Assembly (NCBI GenBank): GCA_021802425.1
Contig: JAJZXJ010000017.1
Coordinates: 1-30,278 of the forward strand
Source: Acidulodesulfobacterium sp021802425
Lineage (GTDB): Bacteria > SZUA-79 > Acidulodesulfobacterales > Acidulodesulfobacteraceae
Length of the DNA stretch: 30,278 nt
Direction of reading: 5' to 3'
This document shows positions 7,155 through 15,447 of this stretch, piece by piece. Both the position numbers and the translations under genes were made by a program. The notes beneath the pieces were generated by a model that ran no database searches, was not told the origin of the DNA, and was given only the letters and a program-made list of their open reading frames with translations. Positions within the stretch are counted from its first letter, which is position 1. Each line of letters opens with the position of its first letter.

Positions 7155-8198
7155 ATGGCTGAGAATATTTTGGTAATCGGCGGAGGCCCGGCAGGTTTAA
7201 ATGCGGCGACTATGCTTGCCGAATTGGGCGTAAAGGTAACCCTGGCGGAAAGGGATTCATTTCTTGGAGGCAACCCTAAGAAATTTAAATATAAATTTTT
7301 GTTTCCGGATATGCAGCCTGCGGATAATGTGATAGGCGAGCTGATTAAAAAGACTGAAACAAATAGCAATATCAAAGTATATTTATCTTCGGAGGTTTTG
7401 AATTTTAAGGAAAACGGTAAAAAGTTCGATGCGCAGATAAAATCGCCTGACGGGAATGAAGCAAAAACTTTTGATTCGGTTATCGTCGCTACCGGTTTTG
7501 AGCATTTCGACCCTGCGAGGGATGCCAAATATTCCTATCAATTATTCGATGATGTAGTCGATATTAAGGATTTGGAGAGAATGATGGGCGAGGGAAATTT
7601 TGCCAGACCTTCCAACGGACAGCCCCCAAAAAATGTTGCTTTTATATTATGCGTGGGTTCAAGGGACAGACATGTCGGCAATCAGTACTGCTCAAGGGTG
7701 TGCTGCACCGTTTCGGTTAAACAGGCTATTGAACTTAGAGAACATTTTCCCGATTGCGAAGTGTATATATTTTATATGGACATAAGAACTTACGGATTTT
7801 TTGAAGATTTATACTGGAAGGCTATGGAAGAGCACGATGTCCAGATAGTTAAAGGCAGGGTTGCCGAAATTACCTCGGGACCAGATAATACCGTTATTTG
7901 CAAGGGCGAGGATACGCTTTTAAGGGGGCCGTTCGAGATTCCGTTCGATATGGTTGTGCTGGCTTCGGGCATGGAAGGCGGACCCCAGTCGTCCGAAATG
8001 GCTAAAAAGCTTGGGCTTGAGCTTGACGAGCACGGATTTTTAAAGCCGCAGAATGTCACGCTGGCGCCTTTTAAATCCAGCAAGGAGGGCGTATTTTTGG
8101 CGGGCGCCTGCACGGGACCGAAGGCTATTTCCGATTCGATTATAGAGGGCGGCGCAGCTGCGATGGATGCCTATATTTATGCGGTTAAAAATCATTAA
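7155..8198 (+). CDS. hdrA: sHdrA, FAD/4Fe-4S subunit of sulfur-oxidising Hdr complex
   Basis: A 347-residue flavoprotein, about half the size of methanogen HdrA and matching the short sHdrA form. It begins with the Rossmann FAD motif VIGGGPAGLNAATMLAELG (Gly9-Gly14) and an acidic end of strand 2 (E32). The second nucleotide motif VATGFEHFDP is at about 111-120. The HdrA iron-sulfur motif is C166VGSRD...YC179SRVCC184, and the FAD-binding C-terminal motif is GVFLAGACTGPKAISDSIIE at about 312-331. It should pass electrons between the HdrC subunits and an acceptor in the cytoplasm. A strong TTGGAGG site precedes the ATG. The next gene starts 5 bases after its stop, so the two are cotranscribed. 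It lacks the N- and C-terminal ferredoxin domains of bifurcating HdrA. Confidence 0.9.
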   Translation: MAENILVIGGGPAGLNAATMLAELGVKVTLAERDSFLGGNPKKFKYKFLFPDMQPADNVIGELIKKTETNSNIKVYLSSEVLNFKENGKKFDAQIKSPDGNEAKTFDSVIVATGFEHFDPARDAKYSYQLFDDVVDIKDLERMMGEGNFARPSNGQPPKNVAFILCVGSRDRHVGNQYCSRVCCTVSVKQAIELREHFPDCEVYIFYMDIRTYGFFEDLYWKAMEEHDVQIVKGRVAEITSGPDNTVICKGEDTLLRGPFEIPFDMVVLASGMEGGPQSSEMAKKLGLELDEHGFLKPQNVTLAPFKSSKEGVFLAGACTGPKAISDSIIEGGAAAMDAYIYAVKNH

Positions 8199-8203
8199 TT
8201 CTT

Positions 8204-8968
8204 ATGACATATATTTTAAAAAACAATAAAATCGACAAAAGATATGAGGAAAAGTTCTTTGAAATTATAAAAGAAAATTTACCCGCAGACAAAATAGGCT
8301 TGCTTAACAATCTTTTAAGCCGGAAAACAGAAATTATCAGGGGATTTTTATCGGATGTTCGGGATGGAAAATTAGAAGTGGATAGATTCGACACGATACT
8401 GTCCTTTATTTTTTCCGTAAGAAGGCATAAAAAAAAGATTATCGAGACCGTGAGCGTTGATATTCTGAACAACGGGTTTAATTATCTAAGCGATTCAAAA
8501 AAATCCGCAGAGATAAGGTTAGGCCGGTTTTTAGCGGCAATCCCTTATGAAAACGTTATCGTTAAAAGGGATATTGCTTTAGAAGTTCTGCATTTCTGCG
8601 AGCCCGAAAAGAATGTTTTATGGACATCATGGGTTTACAGGCAGGATAACGGAACAGGCTGTTTGCCTTACATGGCTGATTTTTTAAAAAGAACATGGGA
8701 CGGAAATCCTTATATTATGCCGTTCAGCATTAAAGAAATGAAGGAGGAAATAGGTTATCTTTATGAATTATCGAATAAGAATGGTTTTGCAATCGAACCC
8801 CCTTACGGCGTCGATATTCTTTTAAGCTACATGTATTCGGATTATGTTTATAAAATGGTATATGCCGAATCTAAGTCTTTATCTATCGGCGTGCCGGACG
8901 GCTTTACATTGATGAAAAAGTTACTGGGGATTGAAAAATTGGGATTGCCGGAGGCGGAAGCGGTATAA
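8204..8968 (+). CDS. sHdr-associated conserved hypothetical protein
   Basis: A 254-residue soluble protein with no recognisable cofactor motif. It begins 5 bases after hdrA with the ATG in ATTCTTATGACATAT. The N-terminal half is Lys/Glu-rich and helical. The C-terminal half holds the more distinctive segments CEPEKNVLWTSWVYRQDNGT, GCLPYMADFLKRTWDGNPYI, KEEIGYLYELSNKNGF and VDILLSYMYSDYVYKM. Its position between hdrA and hdrC2 is where sulfur oxidisers carry the conserved 'hyp' (sHdrH) gene, and that is the main basis for naming it. Only two cysteines are visible (in HFCEP and GTGCLP). Function is unknown; an assembly or accessory role in the sHdr complex is inference. Confidence 0.75.
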   Translation: MTYILKNNKIDKRYEEKFFEIIKENLPADKIGLLNNLLSRKTEIIRGFLSDVRDGKLEVDRFDTILSFIFSVRRHKKKIIETVSVDILNNGFNYLSDSKKSAEIRLGRFLAAIPYENVIVKRDIALEVLHFCEPEKNVLWTSWVYRQDNGTGCLPYMADFLKRTWDGNPYIMPFSIKEMKEEIGYLYELSNKNGFAIEPPYGVDILLSYMYSDYVYKMVYAESKSLSIGVPDGFTLMKKLLGIEKLGLPEAEAV

Positions 8969-9027
8969 TTTTTTTACAGGATTGCTAAAGGATTATTAAC
9001 GGGATATTATTAAACTTGGAGGGCTTT

Positions 9028-9792
9028 ATGGCTTTAGAAAAGCAAGAAAAAAGACCGGTTGCCGAAAAGGGAGAACATATTATAGCAAGGCATTTAATCG
9101 AAGACGACTACATCAAAGAAGAAAAAAATTTAGTTATCGATGGGGTCGATGTTTCGGGCAGATGGAATACATTCATCCGCACGAGGGTCGATTCCGAGTT
9201 TGACAGGAGCTTCTTTCGGGAGATTAAAGAAACCGTTGTAGGTTCGAGAATTAACAGATGCTGGCAGTGCGGAATGTGTACGGCAAGCTGTACCGTAACG
9301 CCGTTGTACCGCAGGTTTAATCCAAGGGCATTTATTTACATGATGCAGCTCGGCAATTTAAAAGAATTAAAAAAATATGTGAATGTTGCATGGCGGTGCG
9401 TCGGGTGCTATAAATGTTCCCAAAGGTGCCCTAAACAGGTAAACCCCGCTGAAATGATGGAAGCCCTTGCGCTTCTGATAAAAAAATATTTTCCCGAAGA
9501 AGTGGAAAGTAAACTAAAAGTTGACGAAGATGTTAAAAAGATATACGAGGATATGATTCTGGGACACGGAAGATTAGACCTGGCGAAGCTTCATACCTCG
9601 TCGATGCGAAAGATGGGGAGAACAAAGGAACTTATCGGAAAAATGGAAAGGGATGCTATTTGTAAAATGGTTAAGGACGGAAGGGCTTTTTCGATATTAA
9701 AGCTCGGCAAGCCGCATAATTGGGGAAAATCAAAAGGGGCGATAGAAAATTATTTAAAAAATGCCGATACCCTTGAAAGAAGCGAGGCATAA
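9028..9792 (+). CDS. hdrC2: sHdrC2, second ferredoxin-like Hdr subunit
   Basis: A 254-residue HdrC-like protein with two 4Fe-4S motifs: C78xxC81xxC84xxxC88 (CWQCGMCTASC, followed by Thr, not the usual Pro) and C124xxC127xxC130xxxC134P. A TTG at 9016 is in frame, but GGAGGG at 9018-9023 sits correctly before ATG 9028, so ATG 9028 is chosen. It has an N-terminal extension of about 75 charged residues before the first cluster. It follows the hypothetical sHdr protein and precedes hdrB2, as in the type with two C and two B subunits. It should relay electrons between HdrB2 and HdrA. The C-terminus ends in a Lys-rich segment without further cysteines. Confidence 0.88.
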   Translation: MALEKQEKRPVAEKGEHIIARHLIEDDYIKEEKNLVIDGVDVSGRWNTFIRTRVDSEFDRSFFREIKETVVGSRINRCWQCGMCTASCTVTPLYRRFNPRAFIYMMQLGNLKELKKYVNVAWRCVGCYKCSQRCPKQVNPAEMMEALALLIKKYFPEEVESKLKVDEDVKKIYEDMILGHGRLDLAKLHTSSMRKMGRTKELIGKMERDAICKMVKDGRAFSILKLGKPHNWGKSKGAIENYLKNADTLERSEA

Positions 9793-9845
9793 AATGTTTG
9801 CGGCAAGGACTGGATTAAGGTAAAAATTAATTAATGGGGGTTTAC

Positions 9846-10769
9846 ATGGAAAAATTAAAGGAAAACCAGGCGGCATATTATCCCGGATGTGCTTTGTTAA
9901 CGATAGATAGAGCTTATAATAACAGTTCTAAATTAGTATCAAAAAAGATGGGCATCGAACTTGTAGAGCTGCAAGGTTATAATTGCTGCGGCATAGGAGA
10001 GATGAAATCTAAAGGGGCGGTTTCGATGTATCTGCCGCTTAGAAATATGATGCTTGCAAAATCGCAGCTTGGCTCAAAAGATCTGGTTATGGCATGTTCG
10101 GTCTGCTATCATGAGTTTAGCAGGTCCATTACAAGGGTAAGGGAAAATAAAAACGAACTTGCCTCCGTCAACGCTATATTTAAAGAAGCGGGCGAAATTG
10201 AAGGCGAGTTTACCCCTGACGGCGAAGCAAGGCATATTCTGGAGTTTTTATATAACGAAAAAGGGGTGGACGAGGTAAAGAAAAACACGGTTAAGCCGTT
10301 AAAAGGTTTAAAAGCGGCGCCATATTACGGATGCCTTTACTCAAGGCCGTCGATGTACACTTTTACCGATAAAAAACCTAATTTAGACAATTCCGAAAGA
10401 CCCCGGTTTATGAATGATTTTTTAGAAGCTATGGGCGCGGAAGTCGTTTTTTACGGTAACGAGGTGCAGTGCTGCGGCGGAAGAAATGTCGTTCAGGACG
10501 AAGAAACCTCTTTTGCGTTATGTTCGCAGACGCTTTCGAAGGCAAAGAAAGCGGGGGCGGATTTCCTTGTTCTTATATGCCCAAAATGTGCCGGAGCGCT
10601 GGATGTGAATCAGCCTAAAATAATCGAAAAATTTGGAAATGATTCAGGGCTTCCGGTTGTATATTTAACCCAACTTATGGCGCTGGCATTTGGTTTTTCC
10701 AAAAAAGAAGCCGAGTTTAGCGATATGATTTCAGACCCGCTTAAAGTGCTTCAGGAAAAGGGATTTTAA
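9846..10769 (+). CDS. hdrB2: sHdrB2, second CCG-domain Hdr subunit
   Basis: A 307-residue HdrB with two well-formed CCG domains. The first is YPGC15...NC47CG...C84SVC87, and the second is YGC163...QC209CGG...C245PKC248. It therefore has the full ligand set for two noncubane iron-sulfur clusters, unlike HdrB1 upstream. An ATG at 9834 is also in frame (adds MGVY), but GGGGG at 9836-9840 sits 5 bases before ATG 9846, favouring the shorter form. It ends the six-gene sHdr set, and rubrerythrin follows 28 bases later in the same direction. The intact pair of motifs argues that this subunit is catalytically or electron-transfer competent. Assignment as B2 rests on order and on the contrast with B1. 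Confidence 0.9.
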   Translation: MEKLKENQAAYYPGCALLTIDRAYNNSSKLVSKKMGIELVELQGYNCCGIGEMKSKGAVSMYLPLRNMMLAKSQLGSKDLVMACSVCYHEFSRSITRVRENKNELASVNAIFKEAGEIEGEFTPDGEARHILEFLYNEKGVDEVKKNTVKPLKGLKAAPYYGCLYSRPSMYTFTDKKPNLDNSERPRFMNDFLEAMGAEVVFYGNEVQCCGGRNVVQDEETSFALCSQTLSKAKKAGADFLVLICPKCAGALDVNQPKIIEKFGNDSGLPVVYLTQLMALAFGFSKKEAEFSDMISDPLKVLQEKGF

Positions 10770-10797
10770 GTTAAATAAAATTACGGAGGCATATTTT

Positions 10798-11175
10798 ATG
10801 TCGAAATCGGAAGACAATTTAAAAGAGGCTTTTGCAGGAGAGTCCCAGGCTAATAGAAAATACCTTGCTTACGCAAGGCAGGCCGATGCCGAAGGGTATC
10901 CCGAAGTTGCCGAGTTATTTAGAACTATTTCCGAAGGTGAAACGGCGCACGCGCTTGGACATTTAAATCATTTAAAAGGGATAAAATCTACGATAGAAAA
11001 TTTAAAAGCGGCTATAGAGGGTGAAAAATACGAGGTTGCGGAGATGTATCCAAGGATGGCTAAAGAGGCAAGGCTTGAGGGCAACGAGGAATTGGCAAAA
11101 TGGTTTGAAATGGTGAGCAGGGCTGAAAGCGCTCATGCGAAAGCATTTGAAAAGGCATTAAATGAATTGGCATAA
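10798..11175 (+). CDS. Rubrerythrin, ferritin-like domain only
   Basis: A 125-residue rubrerythrin four-helix protein with diiron ligands visible as E15 (AFAGESQANRKYLAYA), E48TAH51, E75/E79 and E110SAH113. It lacks the C-terminal rubredoxin domain (no CxxC pairs and no cysteines at all), so it is the short form. Rubrerythrins reduce hydrogen peroxide in anaerobes and microaerophiles; the short form needs an external electron donor. The ATG is preceded by ACGGAGG. It lies 28 bases after hdrB2 and is probably in the same transcript, suggesting peroxide protection of the oxygen-sensitive Hdr clusters; that link is inference. Confidence 0.93.
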   Translation: MSKSEDNLKEAFAGESQANRKYLAYARQADAEGYPEVAELFRTISEGETAHALGHLNHLKGIKSTIENLKAAIEGEKYEVAEMYPRMAKEARLEGNEELAKWFEMVSRAESAHAKAFEKALNELA

Positions 11176-11194
11176 GATAAGTATATATCCCGGG

Positions 11195-12739
11195 TTAAAA
11201 CTCTTTCGAGGAGAATTTTTCAAACAGGTATTTATCTTTATATAAGAAGTCTTTTAACAAATAAATCTTTACGGTTCTTATTGTTTCATGATTATCCGTT
11301 ATTGCTACCTCTTTTAACAGCGTGCAGCTTTTAAAATTTTGGCATAACTTGTTTTCTATATTTTTGCCGTATTTTGTGTCTATTATGTAAAGGAAATTTC
11401 GTCCTTTTTTATCTTTAAAATTGTTCCAGAACGCATATTGGTTATCTCTTATAAAATAATTAAACGAATATGTCTGCGGTTTTCCTTTTACATAATACGC
11501 AAGTTCGCTTGCTACCTGAAACCTTCTTGCCGCTATTAATAAATTGTCTTTTTTATGAGCCGCGAGTTCCTTATCGACATAATACCCTAATTTTTTCCAT
11601 CCCAATACATCTCTCATAGGATTTTTGCTTATTTTAATGCTAATCAACGGATAGTAAGGTTCCAAAAATATAATTAATGAAAAAATAAGTCCGGTTATAA
11701 AAGAAAGGGCATAAAAATAAGTCGTTAAGTTCTTGAGTTTTTGCGATTTTAAATTTAAGTTTAAGCGCAGTATCAGGATAAAAGATAATAAAAAAGCGGG
11801 AAAATATAAAAATACAGGCCAATTAGGCTGAACCGTTGTTTTTGTGCATTGATATATAAAATATAAAAATGGGGCTAAGGATGATATAGACAGCGCTAAA
11901 TATATATCGTTATTTTCTTTTAATCCAAGATAAAAACCTATAAAAATAGATATTAGCATGATTATAAATATAAATGGGGAAACTATACCCATCTGGGAAA
12001 TAAAAAATAAAAACAGATTCGATAAAAATGCGCTAAAGCTTACAAAATGACCCGATAATGTCATAAGATGCCTGAAAGATACAAAATTATTCAGGTAATT
12101 CCATATTATTACGGGCGAAAATATGGCTGCCCCGATTAAAAGGGCTAAATACGGTTCTTTTTTAAAAAAATATTTACGATAGTTTTTGCTTAAAACGAGA
12201 AATAAAAACACTATGGGGTATATAAAAACCGCCGTATATTTGCTGAGCAGCGCAAGCCCCGTCGAAATTCCTATGAGATACCAATAAAAATCCTTTTTGG
12301 TCAGAATAAGGTATATTAAAAGCAATATCGTCAGCGAGAAGAATAACATTTGCAGGTTTCCATAGACAATTAATATCGAACCGACATTAAGTATCGGGAT
12401 TGTGTTTAAAAGCGCCGCCCACAGCAGCGAAAGCAGATTATTGTTCGTAATCTTTTTTAAAGCCAAATATACATATATCGATAAAATCAAAGAAATCGCA
12501 GGCGCCGCGAGCCTCACGAAAAACTGCGAATTAAGCCTGCCGAAAAATGTCGTCAAGGCTATCGTATAGGCAACCATAGGCGACATATCATAGTAAGAAA
12601 GCGATAAATGCCTTGACCATTGCCAGTAATAGGTTTCCTCCGGAATCAGGTCTATTTTTGTTATCAATATGAGTCTGATTATAAAAAGGATTATCAGTGC
12701 GGCAAAAAGAGAGTATAGAATAATTTTGTTTTTGTTCAT
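11195..12739 (-). CDS. ArnT/PMT-like membrane glycosyltransferase (GT39/GT83 type)
   Basis: A 514-residue polytopic protein with about 11-12 hydrophobic segments and a C-terminal soluble domain (about 385-514). After TM1, the motif IPEETYYWQWSRHLSLSYYD then MSPMVAYTI is the first periplasmic loop of the PMT_2 family. Enzymes of this family transfer sugars from a polyprenyl-phosphate donor to lipid A or glycans, with the acidic residues of this loop as catalytic candidates. The C-terminal part (RFQVASELAYYVKGKPQTYSF) resembles the periplasmic domain of such enzymes. It is convergent with the rubrerythrin gene with only 19 bases between them, and divergent from pilM across a 398-bp AT-rich and repeat-bearing gap. 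The acceptor is unknown. Confidence 0.85.
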   Translation of the reverse strand: MNKNKIILYSLFAALIILFIIRLILITKIDLIPEETYYWQWSRHLSLSYYDMSPMVAYTIALTTFFGRLNSQFFVRLAAPAISLILSIYVYLALKKITNNNLLSLLWAALLNTIPILNVGSILIVYGNLQMLFFSLTILLLIYLILTKKDFYWYLIGISTGLALLSKYTAVFIYPIVFLFLVLSKNYRKYFFKKEPYLALLIGAAIFSPVIIWNYLNNFVSFRHLMTLSGHFVSFSAFLSNLFLFFISQMGIVSPFIFIIMLISIFIGFYLGLKENNDIYLALSISSLAPFLYFIYQCTKTTVQPNWPVFLYFPAFLLSFILILRLNLNLKSQKLKNLTTYFYALSFITGLIFSLIIFLEPYYPLISIKISKNPMRDVLGWKKLGYYVDKELAAHKKDNLLIAARRFQVASELAYYVKGKPQTYSFNYFIRDNQYAFWNNFKDKKGRNFLYIIDTKYGKNIENKLCQNFKSCTLLKEVAITDNHETIRTVKIYLLKDFLYKDKYLFEKFSSKEF

Positions 12740-13010
12740 AATTTTTAGGAAACATTATACGATTTTTGAAGCCAAAATTGAAATAAAAAAATCGATAAAA
12801 AAATAAATTAAAAATTTTTAATAAAAAATTAGTAAAAATCAATAAAAAAGACTTGACAATCAAAGCAGTTTTGATTTATCTTTATATTTAATATATTTAA
12901 TTATAATTTACATTAAAATAGTTATAAAAATTAATGATAATTAATTAATTAAAATATTAAAAAATGACGATATAATATTAAGTAAGTAAATGGACGGGGA
13001 ACGGGGACTT
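12740..13010. other. AT-rich divergent intergenic region
   Basis: Between the glycosyltransferase and the repeat before pilM there is very AT-rich DNA with long A and TTAATTAA-like tracts and no plausible gene. It may carry the promoters for both directions. A perfect TATAAT occurs at 12971-12976 on the plus strand without a good -35 partner. AATTAATT-type dyads around 12930-12955 are probably just composition. Confidence 0.5.
12853..12882 (+). promoter_or_regulatory. Candidate promoter for the pilMNOPQ operon
   Basis: A perfect TTGACA (12853-12858) is followed after 18 bases by TATCTT (12877-12882). It lies about 255 bases before pilM, so a transcript would carry the structured repeat at 13011-13113 in its leader. 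AT-rich context lowers confidence. Confidence 0.35.
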
Positions 13011-13113
13011 AAAGTTACGAAGTAACTTCATGAGATACCCGCTCACGCGAGTCCATCTTCGCACGCCGAAGATGCGGGAGCGGGTGCCGAAGGCTTCCGA
13101 GAGCGGAGCGGTC
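13011..13113 (+). repeat. Multi-stem structured repeat upstream of pilM
   Basis: The unit starts with hairpin AAGTTAC-gaa-GTAACTT (13012-13028). A long stem ACCCGCTC (13037-13044) with GAGCGGGT (13078-13085) follows, enclosing CATCTTCG/CGAAGATG (13054-13061 and 13067-13074). It ends with GCCGAAGGCTTCCGAGAGCG. The first and last modules recur at 14193-14247, immediately after pilM. GC content is much higher than in the flanking DNA. Confidence 0.7.
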
Positions 13114-13137
13114 AAATTACAGGGGTAATAAACTTAT

Positions 13138-14190
13138 ATGGCATTTAAACTTAGCTTTGGTTCAAAAAACGGCGTAGGAATCGATATAGGTTCGGATTCG
13201 ATTAAGGTATTAAGGCTTTCTAAGTCAGGTCATAAATACCGTGTTTTGGATTCCGATGTAATAGGTTTACCGGGCGGCGCCGTCAGCGGCGGGGTAATAA
13301 ACGATAAGGCTTCCGTCGCCTCTTATTTAAAAAGTTCGTTTTCGAGACTTGGGATTAAAGAAAAAAATGTCGTTATAGCGGTACCGTGCAAGCATGTTAT
13401 TATAAAAACAATCGAAATGCCAAAAATGAAAGAAGGCGAGCTTGATTCGTCGATATATTACGAAGCCCAGCAATACATTACTTATGATATAAACGAGGTT
13501 TTTTACGATTATGTCGTTTTAGGAGAATCCCAAACGGATCCAAATAATAATATGATAATGATAGTCGCAGGTAAAAAAGACATCATTAACAATCAAACAG
13601 AACTCATACAGGAATGCGGCCTAAATCCGTTCAGGGTGGATGTGGATTGCATAGCCGTTGAAAATATGTTTAATTTTAACTATCCCGAAGAATTTGACGA
13701 GCTTGTTTCTCTTGTGAGGGTCGGCGCATCGGAAACAAATGTTCACGTAATTAAAAAAGGTTTTAATTTGTTTAGAAGAGATATCCCTATCGGAGGAGTT
13801 AATATTACCGAGGAGATAGCCAAGAAATTTCAGATAGATTTTAACGAAGCAGAAAATATAAAAACCGGCGATATCGGCAATCGGGATATTAATTTTCAAT
13901 CGAATTACGCCGTTTATCTCAATATGATAATATCCAGAGTGACCTCGGAAATTCAAAGGACGGTAGATTATTTTGCGGCGAATAACGACAAACAATATCC
14001 TAAAAAGATTTATTTAACGGGCGGCTCAAGTAAATTACCCGGTCTTCAGGGCGATATAGAGGGCAAACTGAATATTCCGGTAGAGGTTATAAATCCGTTC
14101 AGGAGTATTCTTTTTAGAGACGAATCAGCCGATAACCGAAGCCATCTGTTCGGCGTTGCCGTCGGGCTGGCATTACGAGGGCTTGAATAA
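13138..14190 (+). CDS. pilM: PilM, actin-like ATPase of type IV pilus alignment complex
   Basis: A 350-residue PilM with actin-like ATPase fold. The phosphate-1 motif GVGIDIGSDSIKVLRLS is at about 12-28, and MPKMKEGELDSSIYYEAQQY is the conserved PilM block. YLTGGSSKLPGLQGDIEGKL near residue 300 is the adenosine motif, and the protein ends in FGVAVGLALRGLE. PilM sits on the cytoplasmic face of the inner membrane and binds the N-terminal tail of PilN. It heads a pilMNOPQ operon. The ATG follows ACAGGGGT, a slightly distant ribosome site. It is bracketed by two copies of a structured repeat. In a pilus system ATPase and platform genes (pilB, pilC, pilT) are also needed; none is in this window. 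Confidence 0.93.
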   Translation: MAFKLSFGSKNGVGIDIGSDSIKVLRLSKSGHKYRVLDSDVIGLPGGAVSGGVINDKASVASYLKSSFSRLGIKEKNVVIAVPCKHVIIKTIEMPKMKEGELDSSIYYEAQQYITYDINEVFYDYVVLGESQTDPNNNMIMIVAGKKDIINNQTELIQECGLNPFRVDVDCIAVENMFNFNYPEEFDELVSLVRVGASETNVHVIKKGFNLFRRDIPIGGVNITEEIAKKFQIDFNEAENIKTGDIGNRDINFQSNYAVYLNMIISRVTSEIQRTVDYFAANNDKQYPKKIYLTGGSSKLPGLQGDIEGKLNIPVEVINPFRSILFRDESADNRSHLFGVAVGLALRGLE

Positions 14191-14192
14191 TA

Positions 14193-14247
14193 AAGTTACG
14201 AAGTAACTTACTGGAGGAAGCCGAAAGCTTCCGGGGGCGGAGAGGGC
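14193..14247 (+). repeat. Second copy of the pilM-flanking structured repeat, in pilN leader
   Basis: AAGTTAC-gaa-GTAACTT (14193-14209) is identical to 13012-13028. It is followed by hairpin GGAAGC-cgaaa-GCTTCC (14216-14221 and 14227-14232), and then GGGGGCGGAGAGGGC running directly into the pilN ATG. The 3' module matches 13086-13113 at about 23 of 28 positions. The GGAGAGG ribosome site of pilN therefore lies inside the repeat. The long central stem of the first copy is absent. Confidence 0.7.
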
Positions 14248-14832
14248 ATGATTAAAATTAATTTAAATAAAAGCCGAAAAAAGGCAAGAATTAAAATCGA
14301 AAAGAAAAGCATAAAGAGCATAAGCGGCTTTGTGATAATACCGATTATAGCGGGTGTCGTTGCTGCGGAGGCAATGAATTTAGCCATTACGGCAAAGATT
14401 AACGCGGTCAATAATAATATTAAGGTATATAACGGCAAGACTTCCGCTCTGCTTCCCAAAGTTCAAAAGGTTAACGCCATTAAAAAGAAACAGGCCGATA
14501 TTCTTCAAAAGATTAATATTATAAAAACATTAAAAAAAGAACAAAGCGGGCCGATAGGTTATATATATTATATAACAACGGCGCTTCCCCGGTTTGCATG
14601 GATCGACTCCTTAAAGTCGGTTAACGGCAATATAAGCGTGAACGGCATTGCCCTCGACGGACAGGTTGTTTCGCTCTTTATGGATAATTTAAACAAAACC
14701 GATTATTTTAATAATGTGACGCTGCTGCAGACATCCGAGGTCAAAAAACAAGAATTGAAACTCCAAAATTTTAATTTAACATTTAACGCAAATTATAAAC
14801 CGGACATTAAAAGTGCCGTAAATAATAAATAA
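14248..14832 (+). CDS. pilN: PilN, inner-membrane alignment protein
   Basis: A 194-residue bitopic inner-membrane protein. It starts with a basic cytoplasmic tail MIKINLNKSRKKARIKIEKK (the INLN sequence is the PilM-binding motif of PilN), then one membrane segment (about 26-46), a coiled-coil stretch, and a small periplasmic ferredoxin-like domain ending in LKLQNFNLTFNANYK. Length is typical. Its translation start site is within a repeat copy. It pairs with PilO 4 bases downstream. Confidence 0.88.
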   Translation: MIKINLNKSRKKARIKIEKKSIKSISGFVIIPIIAGVVAAEAMNLAITAKINAVNNNIKVYNGKTSALLPKVQKVNAIKKKQADILQKINIIKTLKKEQSGPIGYIYYITTALPRFAWIDSLKSVNGNISVNGIALDGQVVSLFMDNLNKTDYFNNVTLLQTSEVKKQELKLQNFNLTFNANYKPDIKSAVNNK

Positions 14833-14835
14833 TCT

Positions 14836-15447
14836 ATGGACACTAAATTAGCGCGTAATATTAAATTTAATGGACCCTTAGGCATAGGCTTAATTGTGAG
14901 CGTTGCAATATTCATAATTATTATCGGCGGCTATTATTTTCTGTCTTATTCAAAGTCAGAGGCACGCTTAAGCCAAAAAAAAGGGGTTTTAAATACGGTT
15001 AAAGCAAAATATGATGCCGATTTAGCTTTGGTTAGAAGCTATCCCGTTTTGGTGAAGCAATACGAAGCTTTAAACAAAGAGTTTGCGAGCCTCGTCTTAG
15101 AACTTCCGTCAAAAAAGGATATTCCGGGGCTTCTTATGAAAATTGCGGATTATGAAAAAATTCTCGGTCTTAATTTAAAAATGTTTAAACCAGGCAAGGT
15201 TGTTGCCAAGGGTTTTTATGAAGCAGTCCCCTTTTCGATGAATATAAGCGGAAATTTTTACAATGTTTATAAATTTTTTTATAAGCTTGCTACTATGAAA
15301 AGAATAGTCGATGTCCATGATGTTTCCATATCGAACGGCGCAAAAGGACAAAAGGTTTCCGTCAGTTTTAACGGGACTACATTTTCTTTTACGGGAACCC
15401 CCCCTCAAAAACTTGTTAAAAAAGCGGGAGGCGTCGTTAAAAAATGA
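14836..15447 (+). CDS. pilO: PilO, inner-membrane alignment protein
   Basis: A 203-residue bitopic protein with one membrane segment (about 14-36, GLIVSVAIFIIIIGGYYFLS) and a coiled coil. The PilO periplasmic domain carries the family block LELPSKKDIPGLLMKIADYE, with FYKLATMKRIVDVHDVSIS near the C-terminus. It forms heterodimers with PilN in the periplasm. It begins 3 bases after pilN, and its stop overlaps the pilP start (ATGA), so translation is probably coupled. Confidence 0.9.
   Translation: MDTKLARNIKFNGPLGIGLIVSVAIFIIIIGGYYFLSYSKSEARLSQKKGVLNTVKAKYDADLALVRSYPVLVKQYEALNKEFASLVLELPSKKDIPGLLMKIADYEKILGLNLKMFKPGKVVAKGFYEAVPFSMNISGNFYNVYKFFYKLATMKRIVDVHDVSISNGAKGQKVSVSFNGTTFSFTGTPPQKLVKKAGGVVKK

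Noticed and set aside
9016..9027. TTG start for hdrC2
   Set aside because: The TTG overlaps the GGAGGG ribosome site that fits ATG 9028.
4917..10769. Methanogen-type HdrABC or a DsrMK-type complex
   Set aside because: HdrA is short without additional ferredoxin domains, B and C are each duplicated in the C1-B1-A-hyp-C2-B2 order, and there is no membrane subunit.
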